From NCBI RefSeq assembly GCF_026626885.1, contig NZ_JAPNOA010000055.1, positions 1 to 64,000 of the forward strand: a stretch of 64,000 bases of DNA, in the 5' to 3' direction. The position numbers were made by a program, and so were the translations under genes. The stretch is from Parathalassolituus penaei (GTDB lineage Bacteria > Pseudomonadota > Gammaproteobacteria > Pseudomonadales > Oceanobacteraceae). Of this stretch, positions 28,300 through 37,925 are shown in pieces. How positions within the stretch are numbered: the stretch's first letter is position 1; each line of letters begins with the position of its first letter. The notes beneath the pieces were generated by a model, which was not told the origin of the DNA, did no database searches, and saw only the letters and a list, made by a program, of their open reading frames with translations.

Positions 28300-28998
28300 T
28301 CAGACGATTTCAACGAGCGACTGGTTACGCAAGCGCATACAACGATTCATGCGGCGCGCCAGGGTTTCATCGTGGGTCACCAATACAAACGCCGTTTCAA
28401 CCTGACGCACCAGCTGCACCATCAACTCTTCGACCTGAGAAGCCGTTTGCTGATCGAGGTTACCGGTCGGCTCGTCCATCAACACCAACGCAGGCTTGTT
28501 CACCAGCGCCCGCGCAATCGCCGTACGCTGACGCTCACCACCCGACAACTCCGACGGCTTGTGGTCAGCACGGTGAAGCATACCCAGCTGTTGCAAACAT
28601 CCCATTGCCGCCCGCATGGCCTCTGCAGTCGGCACACCCGCCAGCAATTGTGGCAGCATGACGTTCTCCAGTGCTGAGAACTCAGGCAACAAATGGTGGA
28701 ACTGGTACACAAAGCCAATCTTGCGATTACGCACCCGGGTACGTTCAGGCTCACGCAGCGCGTGAAGATCCTGCCCAGCCAGCAGTACCTGCCCGGCATC
28801 CAGAGAATCCAGACCACCCAGAACGTTCAGCAAGGTTGTTTTACCAGAGCCGGACGCACCCACAATCGCCAGGGTTTCACCGGGCTGCAGAGTGATATCA
28901 ATATTCTGCCAGACGGTTACGTCCTGCGGCCCCGTGGTGTAAGTCTTGCGCAGTCCTTTGGCAACCAGCACAGGCTCGCGCGTTACCGGATTATTCAT
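28300..28998 (-). CDS. lolD: Lipoprotein-releasing ABC transporter ATP-binding protein LolD
   Basis: A 232-residue ATPase that powers release of outer-membrane lipoproteins to LolA. Motifs are Walker A VGASGSGKTTLLN, signature LSGGERQRTAIAR and Walker B ALVLMDEPTGNLD. The frame is open upstream, but the ATG at 28998 has a GGAGG site and gives the normal length. It overlaps the lolC/E stop by eight bases, so the two are co-translated. Confidence 0.96.
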   Translation of the reverse strand: MNNPVTREPVLVAKGLRKTYTTGPQDVTVWQNIDITLQPGETLAIVGASGSGKTTLLNVLGGLDSLDAGQVLLAGQDLHALREPERTRVRNRKIGFVYQFHHLLPEFSALENVMLPQLLAGVPTAEAMRAAMGCLQQLGMLHRADHKPSELSGGERQRTAIARALVNKPALVLMDEPTGNLDQQTASQVEELMVQLVRQVETAFVLVTHDETLARRMNRCMRLRNQSLVEIV

Positions 28999-30241
28999 AA
29001 CGCAGGGCCTCCGCAGGTTGAACTCGAGATGCACGCCAGGATGGATAAAGGGTGGCCAGGAAACTCAAGGCCATAGCGGAAGCAATCACCACCACCACGT
29101 CTTCAAGCAACAGCTGGCTTGGCAGATAGGAAATGAAGTACACGTCAGCACTGAGAATCTGGAAACCGAAGACTTTTTCAACAAAGGCGACCAGGTCAGA
29201 AATGGTCAGCGCGGCAATAACACCGAGCAAACCGCCCGCCACAACACCCACCAGACCAATCGCCACTCCCTGAACCATAAAGATGGCCATGATGGTACGC
29301 GGACTGGCGCCCATCGTCCGCAGAATCGCAATATCCGCCTGTTTGTCAGTCACCACCATCACCAGCGTTGAAATAATGTTGAATGCGGCCACCGCCACAA
29401 TAATCATCAACAACAGACCAATCATGGTTTTTTCCATCCGGATGGCGGCAAACAGATTGCCGTGCGTTCTGGTCCAGTCACTGCCGGAGAACTGGCCATC
29501 GAGGTTGTTCACCAGCTGCCAGATACGTTCCGGAGCATCAAACAGGTTGTCGAATTTGATCCGCAGCGACTCCGCCTGACCATTAATACGCTCCAGATGG
29601 CCCGCATCTTCGAGGTTGATCACCCCCAGATTGGCATCCAGTTCAGCACCCACCGAGAAAATGCCCACCACCGTCAAACGACGGACTCGTGGCAGAACAC
29701 CAGCAGGTGTCACACTGGCTTGCGGAAGCATCAGGGTGATGCTGTCACCCGGCGCAACATCCAGACTGCGAGCCAGCAAGTCGCCCAGCATCACGCCATA
29801 GCTGCCAGGCTCAAGATCGGCCAGATGCCCAAGAGTGATGTGATCCGGCAGAATCGAAACCTTGCCTTCTTCGGCAGGATCAATACCGGTCAACATCACA
29901 CCCTTGACCCGACCATTGGCGGCCAACATGCCCTGAATACGGGTCAGCGGCGCCACGCCAGCAACACCCGGAAAGGCCTGAACCTGACGAGCCAACGAAC
30001 GCCAATCCTGAATTCCACCGGTCTGGTAGAGAACACCGTGAGGCACCATACCGAGAATGCGCTGGCGCAATTCGCGGTCAAAGCCGTTCATAACCGACAA
30101 CACCAGAATCAGCACCGCGACCCCAAGAGTCATGCCGATCATCGAGCTGGCTGAAATAAAGGAAATAAAATTGTTACGACGGCGTGCCGACAGGTAACGC
30201 AAACCGATACCGATGGGCAATGAACCGGGTGACAGGGACAT
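28991..30241 (-). CDS. Lipoprotein-releasing ABC transporter permease (LolC/LolE family)
   Basis: A 416-residue permease with one N-terminal helix, a large periplasmic domain and three C-terminal helices (MacB/FtsX fold). The N-terminus IGLRYLSARRRNNFISFISASSM is the LolC/E signature. It extracts lipoproteins from the inner membrane with LolD. Only one LolC/E gene lies at this locus; beyond it is the divergent aguA gene. E. coli has lolC-lolD-lolE together. Here the partner is either encoded elsewhere or the protein works as a homodimer (LolF type), which I cannot decide. Confidence 0.93.
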   Translation of the reverse strand: MSLSPGSLPIGIGLRYLSARRRNNFISFISASSMIGMTLGVAVLILVLSVMNGFDRELRQRILGMVPHGVLYQTGGIQDWRSLARQVQAFPGVAGVAPLTRIQGMLAANGRVKGVMLTGIDPAEEGKVSILPDHITLGHLADLEPGSYGVMLGDLLARSLDVAPGDSITLMLPQASVTPAGVLPRVRRLTVVGIFSVGAELDANLGVINLEDAGHLERINGQAESLRIKFDNLFDAPERIWQLVNNLDGQFSGSDWTRTHGNLFAAIRMEKTMIGLLLMIIVAVAAFNIISTLVMVVTDKQADIAILRTMGASPRTIMAIFMVQGVAIGLVGVVAGGLLGVIAALTISDLVAFVEKVFGFQILSADVYFISYLPSQLLLEDVVVVIASAMALSFLATLYPSWRASRVQPAEALRYE

Positions 30242-30404
30242 AAGCCAGGAAACTCCAAAGCAAACTGATTAGCCGATTGAGACAATCGGTGGCGGCGCAA
30301 GTTTGCCCGACTCGACAACGAAAGGCGACCCGCCGACTATCCGACAACAAAAAAATAGACATAATGCCCGTTCAGGATTGTCCGACATCACAGTGAGAGC
30401 CCCC

Positions 30405-31433
30405 GTGAACAAACGCATGCCGGCGGAATGGGAACCGCAAACCGCCGTACAACTGATCTGGCCCGACCGCAGCAGTGACTGGGGTGCAAGCCTTGGCCGT
30501 GTTGAGCCGGTATATCATGCCATTGTGGCGGCCATCGCCCAGTATCAGAAGGTCATCATCAGTGTGGCCTCGCGCGCCGACCAGTCACGCCTGGCGCATC
30601 TGTACCAAAACCAGCCGATGGTCAGTGTATGGTTGGCTGACAATAACGACACTTGGGCACGGGATACCGGCCCGCTCAGTTGTTATGAAAATGGCAAATT
30701 GCGCCTGCTCGATTTCCGCTTTAACGGCTGGGGCAATCGTTATGCCTGCGACAAGGACGATCGCATCACTGCAACCCTGCATCGGGCCGGTGCTTTCGGC
30801 GATGTTGTTATGCACCGACAGGAATGGATACTGGAAGGCGGCAGTCTGGAAACCGACGGCCGCAACACCCTGCTGACCACCGAATCCTGTCTGCTCAATC
30901 CGAACCGCAATCCGGGATTCACGCGCCTGCAAATCGAACAGATGCTGCTGGAGTATCTCGGCATTGAACGGGTGATCTGGCTCACCAGTGGCAAACTGGA
31001 AGGTGACGACACCGATGGCCACATCGATACACTGGCGCGTTTTTGCAACCCACACACCATCGCCTATTGTCAGGCGCGCCATTCCGATAGCCACTATGCC
31101 AGCCTCAAAGCCATGGAGACCCAGCTTCAGGGACTGCGTCAGCCCAATGGAGCGCCGTACAACCTGATGCCTTTGCCATTACCGTCGCCCATCCACAACA
31201 GCGAAGGTAAACGCTTGCCCGCGACCTACGCCAACTTCCTGATCATTAACAAAGCGGTACTGGTACCTGTCTACGATGTGCCAGAAGACAGCATTGCCAT
31301 TGAACGTCTGATGCAGAGCTTCCCGTCTCACCGTATTCACCCCATCAATTGCCGCGCCCTGATCGAACAATTCGGCTCCCTGCACTGTCTGACCATGCAG
31401 ATTCATCAGGAGACTGATCATGGCCGTCGCTGA
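30405..31433 (+). CDS. aguA: Agmatine deiminase
   Basis: A 342-residue enzyme of the porphyromonas-type peptidyl-arginine deiminase fold that converts agmatine to N-carbamoylputrescine and ammonia. Recognisable segments are PAEWEPQTAVQLIWP, DTWARDTGP, LEGGSLETDG, LEGDDTDGHIDTLARF and the catalytic cysteine in SLHCLTMQ. I chose GTG at 30405, which has GAGAG five bases ahead; an ATG at 30417 is the alternative. It overlaps aguB by 14 bases, so the two steps to putrescine are co-translated. Confidence 0.94.
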   Translation: MNKRMPAEWEPQTAVQLIWPDRSSDWGASLGRVEPVYHAIVAAIAQYQKVIISVASRADQSRLAHLYQNQPMVSVWLADNNDTWARDTGPLSCYENGKLRLLDFRFNGWGNRYACDKDDRITATLHRAGAFGDVVMHRQEWILEGGSLETDGRNTLLTTESCLLNPNRNPGFTRLQIEQMLLEYLGIERVIWLTSGKLEGDDTDGHIDTLARFCNPHTIAYCQARHSDSHYASLKAMETQLQGLRQPNGAPYNLMPLPLPSPIHNSEGKRLPATYANFLIINKAVLVPVYDVPEDSIAIERLMQSFPSHRIHPINCRALIEQFGSLHCLTMQIHQETDHGRR

Positions 31434-32349
31434 ACCAAACAAACCAGCCGCATTACCAGCCAGATTAAAAGTAGCAGCCATTCAGCAGGCCTTTGCCGGA
31501 ACCCCTGCCGCGACCTTTGCCAATACCGTAGAACATATTCGCGCGGCCGCCGAGGCTGGCGCCCAGCTGGTCTGTTTGCAGGAATTGCATGGCAATCGCT
31601 ATTTTTGCCAGCACGAATCTGAAGAACTGTTTGACCTCGCCGAACCGCTGAATGGCCCAACCAGCCAACAACTGGGGGCACTGGCAGCCGAACTGGGAAT
31701 CGTTATTGTCGGTTCGATTTTTGAACGACGAGCCCAGGGCGTGTTTCACAATACCGCCGTGGTGTTTGACAACAGCCCGGAGCTGGCCGGCTTCTATCGC
31801 AAGATGCATATCCCCGACGATCCTGGCTATTACGAAAAATACTATTTCACGCCGGGCGACGCGCACTCACCGGGTTTTCAGCCGATAGTAACCTCCGTTG
31901 GGAAACTTGGCATTCTGGTGTGCTGGGATCAATGGTATCCGGAAGCCGCACGCCTGATGGCTCTGGCCGGTGCCAATCTGCTGATTTACCCAACCGCTAT
32001 TGGCTGGGACCCAATCCAGCAGGCAGACGAAAACCAGCGCCAGCTGGAAGCCTGGATGACAGTGCAACGCGGACATGCCATCGCCAACCATTTACCTGTG
32101 ATCAGTACCAATCGCTGCGGTTTTGAAGGCGACCCAAGCGGCCAACGCAATGGCATTCAGTTTTGGGGTAACAGTTTTATCTGCGGCCAACAGGGTGAAT
32201 TTCTGGCCAGAGCAAGCGAGGACCAACAACAAACGCTGCTGGTGGATATCGACATGAGCCGCACGGCACAGCTGCGCCGCACCTGGCCCTACATGCGGGA
32301 TCGCCGCATCGAAGCGTTTGGCGACATCAGCAAACGCTGGCGCGACTGA
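31420..32349 (+). CDS. aguB: N-carbamoylputrescine amidase
   Basis: A 309-residue nitrilase-superfamily enzyme that hydrolyses N-carbamoylputrescine to putrescine, CO2 and ammonia. The catalytic Glu-Lys-Cys residues lie in LQELHGNRYF, YRKMHIPDD and ILVCWDQWYPEAARL. The segment YYEKYYFTPGD is typical of AguB. Its start lies inside the end of aguA. Together the two genes give arginine-derived putrescine without an agmatinase. Confidence 0.95.
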   Translation: MAVAEPNKPAALPARLKVAAIQQAFAGTPAATFANTVEHIRAAAEAGAQLVCLQELHGNRYFCQHESEELFDLAEPLNGPTSQQLGALAAELGIVIVGSIFERRAQGVFHNTAVVFDNSPELAGFYRKMHIPDDPGYYEKYYFTPGDAHSPGFQPIVTSVGKLGILVCWDQWYPEAARLMALAGANLLIYPTAIGWDPIQQADENQRQLEAWMTVQRGHAIANHLPVISTNRCGFEGDPSGQRNGIQFWGNSFICGQQGEFLARASEDQQQTLLVDIDMSRTAQLRRTWPYMRDRRIEAFGDISKRWRD

Positions 32350-32397
32350 ACTCAAGTAACGAGGGACGGTGCAATCCGGGAATCACACGATTGCTGC

Positions 32398-32997
32398 TCA
32401 GCGAATCAGCTCAAGCAGTGGTAACACCCCAATGGCAACCAGGTAACCGTTTTCATCAAACGACAGCAAGGTTGCATGATCAGGTTCCGGCACCACCCCA
32501 GCCAGATCCACAATATTGGCGCGTTGGGTGACCAGCACCAGCGGCTGATTCAGCGGCTGCTCCATAATCCAGCCTTTCAAGGCCTGACCTTGCAAGCCAT
32601 CAACATAGTTGTTAACCAGTTGCGGGTTCAGCATCGGCAACAGATGCACCACCCCAAGCCCCAGACGGGTTGCTGTTTCAATTGCCGCACAGTTTTCGCT
32701 GGAATACACCATCGCTTGTTTGAGGTCGTGTCGACGCAGAGTCCGGTAATAACGCAGACTGCGATTCACTCCGATCGAGGTCAGATTCATCTGCTTGTAG
32801 CAGTCATGTTCCTTGCCCTGCTCCTGAGTGCCAGCCGGGGAAGCGTCAGCCGCCTGTACCAGCAGTATATGTCCCGGTTGGTGGGCGCGCTGCCAGAGAT
32901 TACGCAGTTGCTGACGTTCCTGCAGGGTTCCGGTTTGCTCAACGGCCAGACACATACTGGCACAAAGACAAGCCACCAAGGCCAATAGGGATTTCAT
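32398..32997 (-). CDS. Secreted histidine-phosphatase-fold protein lacking catalytic residues
   Basis: A 199-residue protein with a Sec signal peptide (cleavage near CLA|VE, residue 18). The order of motifs follows periplasmic histidine phosphatases of the type LLRHALAPG, DC..QRNLS, SS..CR..ETA and VLVTHQVNI. Here they read LVQAADASP (R-H replaced by Q48-A49), DCYKQMNLT, SSENCAAIETA (R replaced by A104) and VLVTQRANI (H replaced by Q157). All the expected catalytic residues are therefore changed while the scaffold is kept. I infer a non-enzymatic binding or regulatory role. The family assignment rests on motif spacing read by eye. Confidence 0.7.
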   Translation of the reverse strand: MKSLLALVACLCASMCLAVEQTGTLQERQQLRNLWQRAHQPGHILLVQAADASPAGTQEQGKEHDCYKQMNLTSIGVNRSLRYYRTLRRHDLKQAMVYSSENCAAIETATRLGLGVVHLLPMLNPQLVNNYVDGLQGQALKGWIMEQPLNQPLVLVTQRANIVDLAGVVPEPDHATLLSFDENGYLVAIGVLPLLELIR

Positions 32998-33058
32998 GGA
33001 TGTACTCCTTCAGGCATTACAGCAACTCTAGCGGCCTATTGGCCGGCGCTCCAGCCAA

Positions 33059-35152
33059 TCAGACGATTCGTTTCAATGGTGGCAGGGAATCCAGCAACAA
33101 CTTGCCATACCGATGCGAAACCAGACGCTTATCCAGAATACTGACGCGTCCGGAATCGGTTTCCTTGCGAATCAATCGCCCGCAGGCCTGCACCAGACGA
33201 ATCGACGCTGCCGGCAACGTGAGTTCCATAAACGGATTCCGGCCACGGCTTTCCAGCCATTCACTGGTCGCCGCCTGAATCGGGTCATCCGGCACTGCAA
33301 ACGGAATTTTCACAATCACCACATGGGTCAGGTATTCACCCGGCAAGTCGATACCCTCAGCAAAACTGGCCAGACCAAAAATGATACTGCCCTCGCCTTT
33401 GTCGATACGTTCCTTGTGGCGGCGCACAATCTCGCTTTTGGGCAAAAAGCCCTGACACAACAACCGCTCATACCAGTTGCGGATAAAGGTTTCCCGGGTT
33501 GCTTCCAGCTGAGCCCGCGAACTGAACAGCACCAGCGTGCCTTTATCGGTATCAACATTCGCCCGCAGCCAATCTTCTACATCCTTTTGGAACTGCTCAC
33601 TTTTCGGATCTGACCCCAGTTGCACCACTTCCAGTTGGCCCAGATTCGGGTAGTCAAACGGGCTCGCTACCCGATGATAACCAACCCAATCCGGCAGGCC
33701 GGTTTCCCAGGCCAGATTACCAAAGCTGTTAAGCGCCGTCAGGGTTGCCGACGTAACCACCGCACCGTAACAACGCCACCAGAGGTTACGACGCAACTGA
33801 TCGGCGATCGCAATCGGTGAAGCACTCAGACGGATATCCCAGTCTTCACCAAACGGCGTGCGGGCAATCCAGCGCGCCACCGGCAATTCGCCTTCTTTTT
33901 CTTCCGCAGCCAACCAGGTTACCGCCTCCCACAGCGCTTCAGCCCGCTGCAGCATCATGCCCATTGGCGCCTGCCAGCTTTCGGCGATATCACGACTGAA
34001 CTCACCTTCACCCTTGGCATCCAGCGACTGCTGCAAGGCGTCGCAGAGCTTGTCGAGCCCCTGCATCAAGGGTTGCAATGGCGCTTTGATGTTATTCAGC
34101 AGATCACGCAGGTTGTCGGGGATACGGCCAAACTCAAAACGCACCCGCTCACGATCACCCAACATATCCATCAGCAGTGGCCACAAAAGGTTCAGCCAGT
34201 TGACCAGATCACGAGCCTGCCCCGGCGCTTCCTGCATGGAGTGCATCAACGACGGCGGCATACTGGTCGCCGCCACAAACTGTTCGATGCCTTTTTCGAA
34301 CTGTTTCAGCCACTGACGCTGGGCTCGCACCCCGACTTCCATACGGAAGTGGTTCAGTGCCTTGTCCGCCAGGTGATGGCCTTCGTCGAACACATAAATG
34401 GTTTTTTCGGGCGCTGGCAGCACTGCGCCACCGCCCAGGCTGAGATCCGACAACACAAGGTCGTGGTTGGCGACGATGATATCGGCGTCTTCCATGGCCT
34501 GACGGGCCTTGTAGAATGAACAATTGGAAAAATGCGGACAGCGGCGATTGGAGCACTCACGATGGGTTGCCGTCATATGGCCCCACTGGGCATCACTGAT
34601 TTCTTCCGCCCAGCGATCACGGTCGCCATCCCAGCGCCCGGAGGCGTACTGGTTGAGCATCTTTTCGTATAACTCGCGATCCTGTTCTTCCGGGGTCTGT
34701 TCGAACAGGTCGATGGTCGACAGAATGCCCGACAGCTGCTCCAGCGCCTTGTCGAGTTTCATCAGACACAGATAACGGCCGCGGCCTTTGGCCAGCGCGT
34801 AATTGAATGGCAGCGAGATCGTTTTTTTCAGATTCGGCAGATCTTTATCAAGAATCTGCTCCTGCAGCGCCACCGTGGCGGTAGAAATCAGCAATTTCTT
34901 TTCGGCCGCAATGGCAATCGGCAACGACGCCAACAGATAAGCCAGGGTTTTACCAGTACCGGTCCCCGCTTCTACCACCACAATACCGGTATCGTTTTCA
35001 CGCTCACCCTTGTCATTCAGACGAACGCCACCCAGCGCCTTGGCAATTTCAGCGATCATCACCCGCTGTCCATAACGCGGTTTCAGGTCCAGCGCCTTGA
35101 TACATTCTCGATACAGGGCCTGGATACGCTCCCGGGATTCCTGATTCAGCAT
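33059..35152 (-). CDS. dinG: ATP-dependent DNA helicase DinG
   Basis: A 697-residue XPD-like superfamily 2 helicase that unwinds DNA 5' to 3', including R-loops and forked structures. It has Walker A EAGTGTGKTLAYLL, iron-sulfur cluster cysteines (RYLCLMK and CSNRRCPHFSNC) and the DEAH-type box FDEGHHLAD. The ending motifs SFAEGIDLPG and QACGRLIR are typical of motifs V and VI. The ATG at 35152 has AGGAGA nine bases upstream, better than the GTG at 35170. It begins 36 bases after gspB and is probably co-transcribed with gspAB. Confidence 0.95.
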   Translation of the reverse strand: MLNQESRERIQALYRECIKALDLKPRYGQRVMIAEIAKALGGVRLNDKGERENDTGIVVVEAGTGTGKTLAYLLASLPIAIAAEKKLLISTATVALQEQILDKDLPNLKKTISLPFNYALAKGRGRYLCLMKLDKALEQLSGILSTIDLFEQTPEEQDRELYEKMLNQYASGRWDGDRDRWAEEISDAQWGHMTATHRECSNRRCPHFSNCSFYKARQAMEDADIIVANHDLVLSDLSLGGGAVLPAPEKTIYVFDEGHHLADKALNHFRMEVGVRAQRQWLKQFEKGIEQFVAATSMPPSLMHSMQEAPGQARDLVNWLNLLWPLLMDMLGDRERVRFEFGRIPDNLRDLLNNIKAPLQPLMQGLDKLCDALQQSLDAKGEGEFSRDIAESWQAPMGMMLQRAEALWEAVTWLAAEEKEGELPVARWIARTPFGEDWDIRLSASPIAIADQLRRNLWWRCYGAVVTSATLTALNSFGNLAWETGLPDWVGYHRVASPFDYPNLGQLEVVQLGSDPKSEQFQKDVEDWLRANVDTDKGTLVLFSSRAQLEATRETFIRNWYERLLCQGFLPKSEIVRRHKERIDKGEGSIIFGLASFAEGIDLPGEYLTHVVIVKIPFAVPDDPIQAATSEWLESRGRNPFMELTLPAASIRLVQACGRLIRKETDSGRVSILDKRLVSHRYGKLLLDSLPPLKRIV

Positions 35153-35188
35153 GATGAATTCTCCTGCCACATCGTATTTTCAGTCTGC

Positions 35189-36118
35189 TCAGTCAGCCAG
35201 CGCCTGCCAGCCGTTCTGGCTATTGACGTGGAACGGATAACCATCAACCACCACCACAATCCCCTCCGGGGTAATTTCCTGCAACTGCACTTCGCGAGTG
35301 ATCCAGTCACCTTCGTGCCAGTTGCGACCATTCATACTGAGCTGCCGACTGGCTGGCTCCGGGCTATAGATATGGCTGGAAATAATCAGGTCTGGCAATT
35401 TCACCAGCGCCGACAGCGGCGGCAAGGTTCGGGTTTCAACAGCCGCCGCACCAGCAACGGATGGTTCTGTGCTGGCGACACCATTATTACGAACGTTCGG
35501 CATCGGCCTGGCTGATGGCTCGATCAGGGTTGAGCCCTCTGGCATGGCCACACCCGCGCTGGCGACGGGTCTGGTCTCAAGCTGCACCTCGGCATCCGGA
35601 TCATGCACACGACCGAAATCCGACATCTGTCCGGACTGGATACGTTGCTGGATCGAAAGGTCATCTGGCACAGAACTTGAAGATAACGGTATAAATTCAG
35701 TTTTTGGTAATACCGGCGCCGGACGCGAACGCACAATCAGGGCCGGATCTACCACCGCAACCGATTTGGAGGCGGCTGGGACATTTTGTTCTGACACCAC
35801 GTCCGTTGAATCAACCGATGTATCCGTCGCTGATTCGCTATTCACAACCGGCTCGACTGCTGATCCTGCATCCGCCTGATAACCAGCGGCCTGATTCAAC
35901 TCCAGTGCAATATTGATATCAGCCCCGGCATCCGCAGTGCGGAAGGTTTGCCACACCGCCACCAGTAACAAGACCATTACAACAGCACCTGCCACCAGCA
36001 CCAGGGTTGGTAACCCGGCAGGGGCAGCTGGCGTTTCAGGTAGCGCCACAAGCGGCGTGGTATTCGATGGCGCGCGCTCCTGCTGGGACTTTTTCAGAGC
36101 ATCGAGGATGTACGACAC
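35189..36118 (-). CDS. gspB: Type II secretion-associated protein GspB (ExeB/PulB-like)
   Basis: A 309-residue inner-membrane protein: a short cytoplasmic tail MSYILDALKKSQQERAP, one helix at about residues 37-60, a long variable periplasmic linker, and a C-terminal GspB domain (about 235-309) with LIISSHIYS and MNGRNWHEGDWI. GspB works with GspA to insert or multimerise the GspD secretin through peptidoglycan. It starts three bases after gspA. The main gsp operon is not in the window. Confidence 0.9.
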   Translation of the reverse strand: MSYILDALKKSQQERAPSNTTPLVALPETPAAPAGLPTLVLVAGAVVMVLLLVAVWQTFRTADAGADINIALELNQAAGYQADAGSAVEPVVNSESATDTSVDSTDVVSEQNVPAASKSVAVVDPALIVRSRPAPVLPKTEFIPLSSSSVPDDLSIQQRIQSGQMSDFGRVHDPDAEVQLETRPVASAGVAMPEGSTLIEPSARPMPNVRNNGVASTEPSVAGAAAVETRTLPPLSALVKLPDLIISSHIYSPEPASRQLSMNGRNWHEGDWITREVQLQEITPEGIVVVVDGYPFHVNSQNGWQALAD

Positions 36119-36121
36119 CGT

Positions 36122-37831
36122 TTATTCTCCCGCCTGGGTATTGCTGCGCGCCGCCAGCGCTTTCTGCAAATACAGCAGGGTTTGTGGCCCCAGAATCTTG
36201 TCGGCACCCAACCCCTGCTCCGCCTGGAACTGACCAACCCGCAGCGCTAACAACGGGTCATAAAAATTCTCATCGATTTTGGCCAGTACATCCTGACCAC
36301 CAGAGGGGCCGATCATTTGCCAGTCACCGTGCCACTCAACCCCGAGAACCGCACGAACCCAGGCAACCACCAGCGAAGTTTGCCCCGGACGCACCAGTCC
36401 CTTATAACCCTGCGGAGGTTGCCAGAGCAGCAAGGCTTTGGATGCCAATGGCTCGTCACTGGCCTGACTGAACGGCAACCAGTTACCCGCTTCGTTCTGA
36501 ACAGCCACCTGATACTGGAAATCCTGCAGACGTGCGCGCGGCCAGTCGACCCACAGGCAGGCCCAGCCCTGCTTCGGTAAATCATCACAGCCGACAGCGG
36601 TTAAACCCAGAACTGGCGACAACATCAGGGCCGGATCGGTTGCATTGACATCCACCAGCACGGTTGCGGGAGCAACCTTGACAGCGTCGGCATTCGCCAT
36701 TTGCGCATCCTCGGCTGCCAGATCATCTGGCGTTGATGGCTCAGGCGCGCTCTCGTGTGTGTTCTCTGGAGCGCTAGCAATGGATACAGTAGCAATGGAC
36801 GCAGAGAGGGCAGGATTGATTTCTGTGGGCTTCGCTGCTTCAGCAGACTCAGCCGCAGCTTCCACAAGATCGGCACTTGCGTAATGGTCAGAGCCCGTCA
36901 AACGCGGTGCCAGCAGTACACCAATACCCACCAGCGCCAAAGCCATCACCATTCCGGATGCCACCCCTATCGCGCTACGCAGCGGATTGGTCTGGGCGTT
37001 TGGCAAATGGGTGGTGTGTAACGCCGCCTCACCCAGCACTTCCCGCAGCGCCTGCCGAGCAATCACCGGAGTAACTTCCTTGCTATTGGACGCATAGGCA
37101 CCCAGCAGGGCACGATCGGCCACGCTATTGATGATACGCGGCACCCCGGCACAGCCTTTCCATATCACTTTGGCGGCGCTATCCGGGAACACCGGCTGCT
37201 CACAACCCGCGGTCGCCAGACGATGACGCAGATAATTGCGAGTTTCGACCTCAGAGAGATGACGCAGATGGTAACGAGCGGTGATGCGCTGGCTGAGCTG
37301 ACGCAGTTCGTAGCGATTGAGCAGATCCCGCAATTCCGGCTGTCCGACCAACACCAGCGTCAGCAGCTTTTCCTTGTCGGTTTCCAGATTGGTCAACAAA
37401 CGAATCTGCTCCAGCAACGGAATCGGCATACTCTGCGCTTCGTCGATCACACAGATCACCCGTTTACCGGCGGCATAAATATCGAGCAGTGCTTTGTTGA
37501 GCGTTGCGTAGATGTCTTTCTGACTGGCATCACGGGCGTATTCCACACCAAGTTCGTCACACAGATTCTGCAGCAGTTCGAGCGCCGACAATTGCGGATT
37601 AAAGATATAGGCCGTACAGACATCGTCGGGGGCCATCGCCAGAAAAGCGCGGCAGAGAGTGGTCTTGCCGGTCCCTACCTCACCGGTCAGGCAGATCAGA
37701 CCACCGTGTCCGGTAAAGGCGTAATGCAAATGGGCCAGCGCTTCCTGATGCCCCGGTGACGGAAACAGGAATTCCGGGTCAGGGGCAATGGTAAATGGGA
37801 AACGGCTCAGGCCAAAAAAATCGAGGTACAT
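36122..37831 (-). CDS. gspA: Type II secretion ATPase GspA (ExeA family)
   Basis: A 569-residue protein. The N-terminal AAA ATPase has Walker A TGEVGTGKTTLCRAF and Walker B RVICVIDEAQ. One helix (AIGVASGMVMALALVGIGV) crosses the inner membrane. A C-terminal peptidoglycan-binding domain follows, ending VGQFQAEQGLGADKILGPQ. The frame is open upstream to 37966, but the ATG at 37831 gives the classic ExeA start MYLDFFGLSRFPF. GspA with GspB remodels peptidoglycan to allow secretin assembly. It forms an operon with gspB and perhaps dinG. Confidence 0.93.
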   Translation of the reverse strand: MYLDFFGLSRFPFTIAPDPEFLFPSPGHQEALAHLHYAFTGHGGLICLTGEVGTGKTTLCRAFLAMAPDDVCTAYIFNPQLSALELLQNLCDELGVEYARDASQKDIYATLNKALLDIYAAGKRVICVIDEAQSMPIPLLEQIRLLTNLETDKEKLLTLVLVGQPELRDLLNRYELRQLSQRITARYHLRHLSEVETRNYLRHRLATAGCEQPVFPDSAAKVIWKGCAGVPRIINSVADRALLGAYASNSKEVTPVIARQALREVLGEAALHTTHLPNAQTNPLRSAIGVASGMVMALALVGIGVLLAPRLTGSDHYASADLVEAAAESAEAAKPTEINPALSASIATVSIASAPENTHESAPEPSTPDDLAAEDAQMANADAVKVAPATVLVDVNATDPALMLSPVLGLTAVGCDDLPKQGWACLWVDWPRARLQDFQYQVAVQNEAGNWLPFSQASDEPLASKALLLWQPPQGYKGLVRPGQTSLVVAWVRAVLGVEWHGDWQMIGPSGGQDVLAKIDENFYDPLLALRVGQFQAEQGLGADKILGPQTLLYLQKALAARSNTQAGE

Positions 37832-37925
37832 TCGGTCAAACGCTCGGCTGCCAGCAATCTGGCCGGGCATCATAGCGGATTTTGACCACCAACGCAGTTG
37901 AGAGCAGCACTCAACAAAGCCGCAT

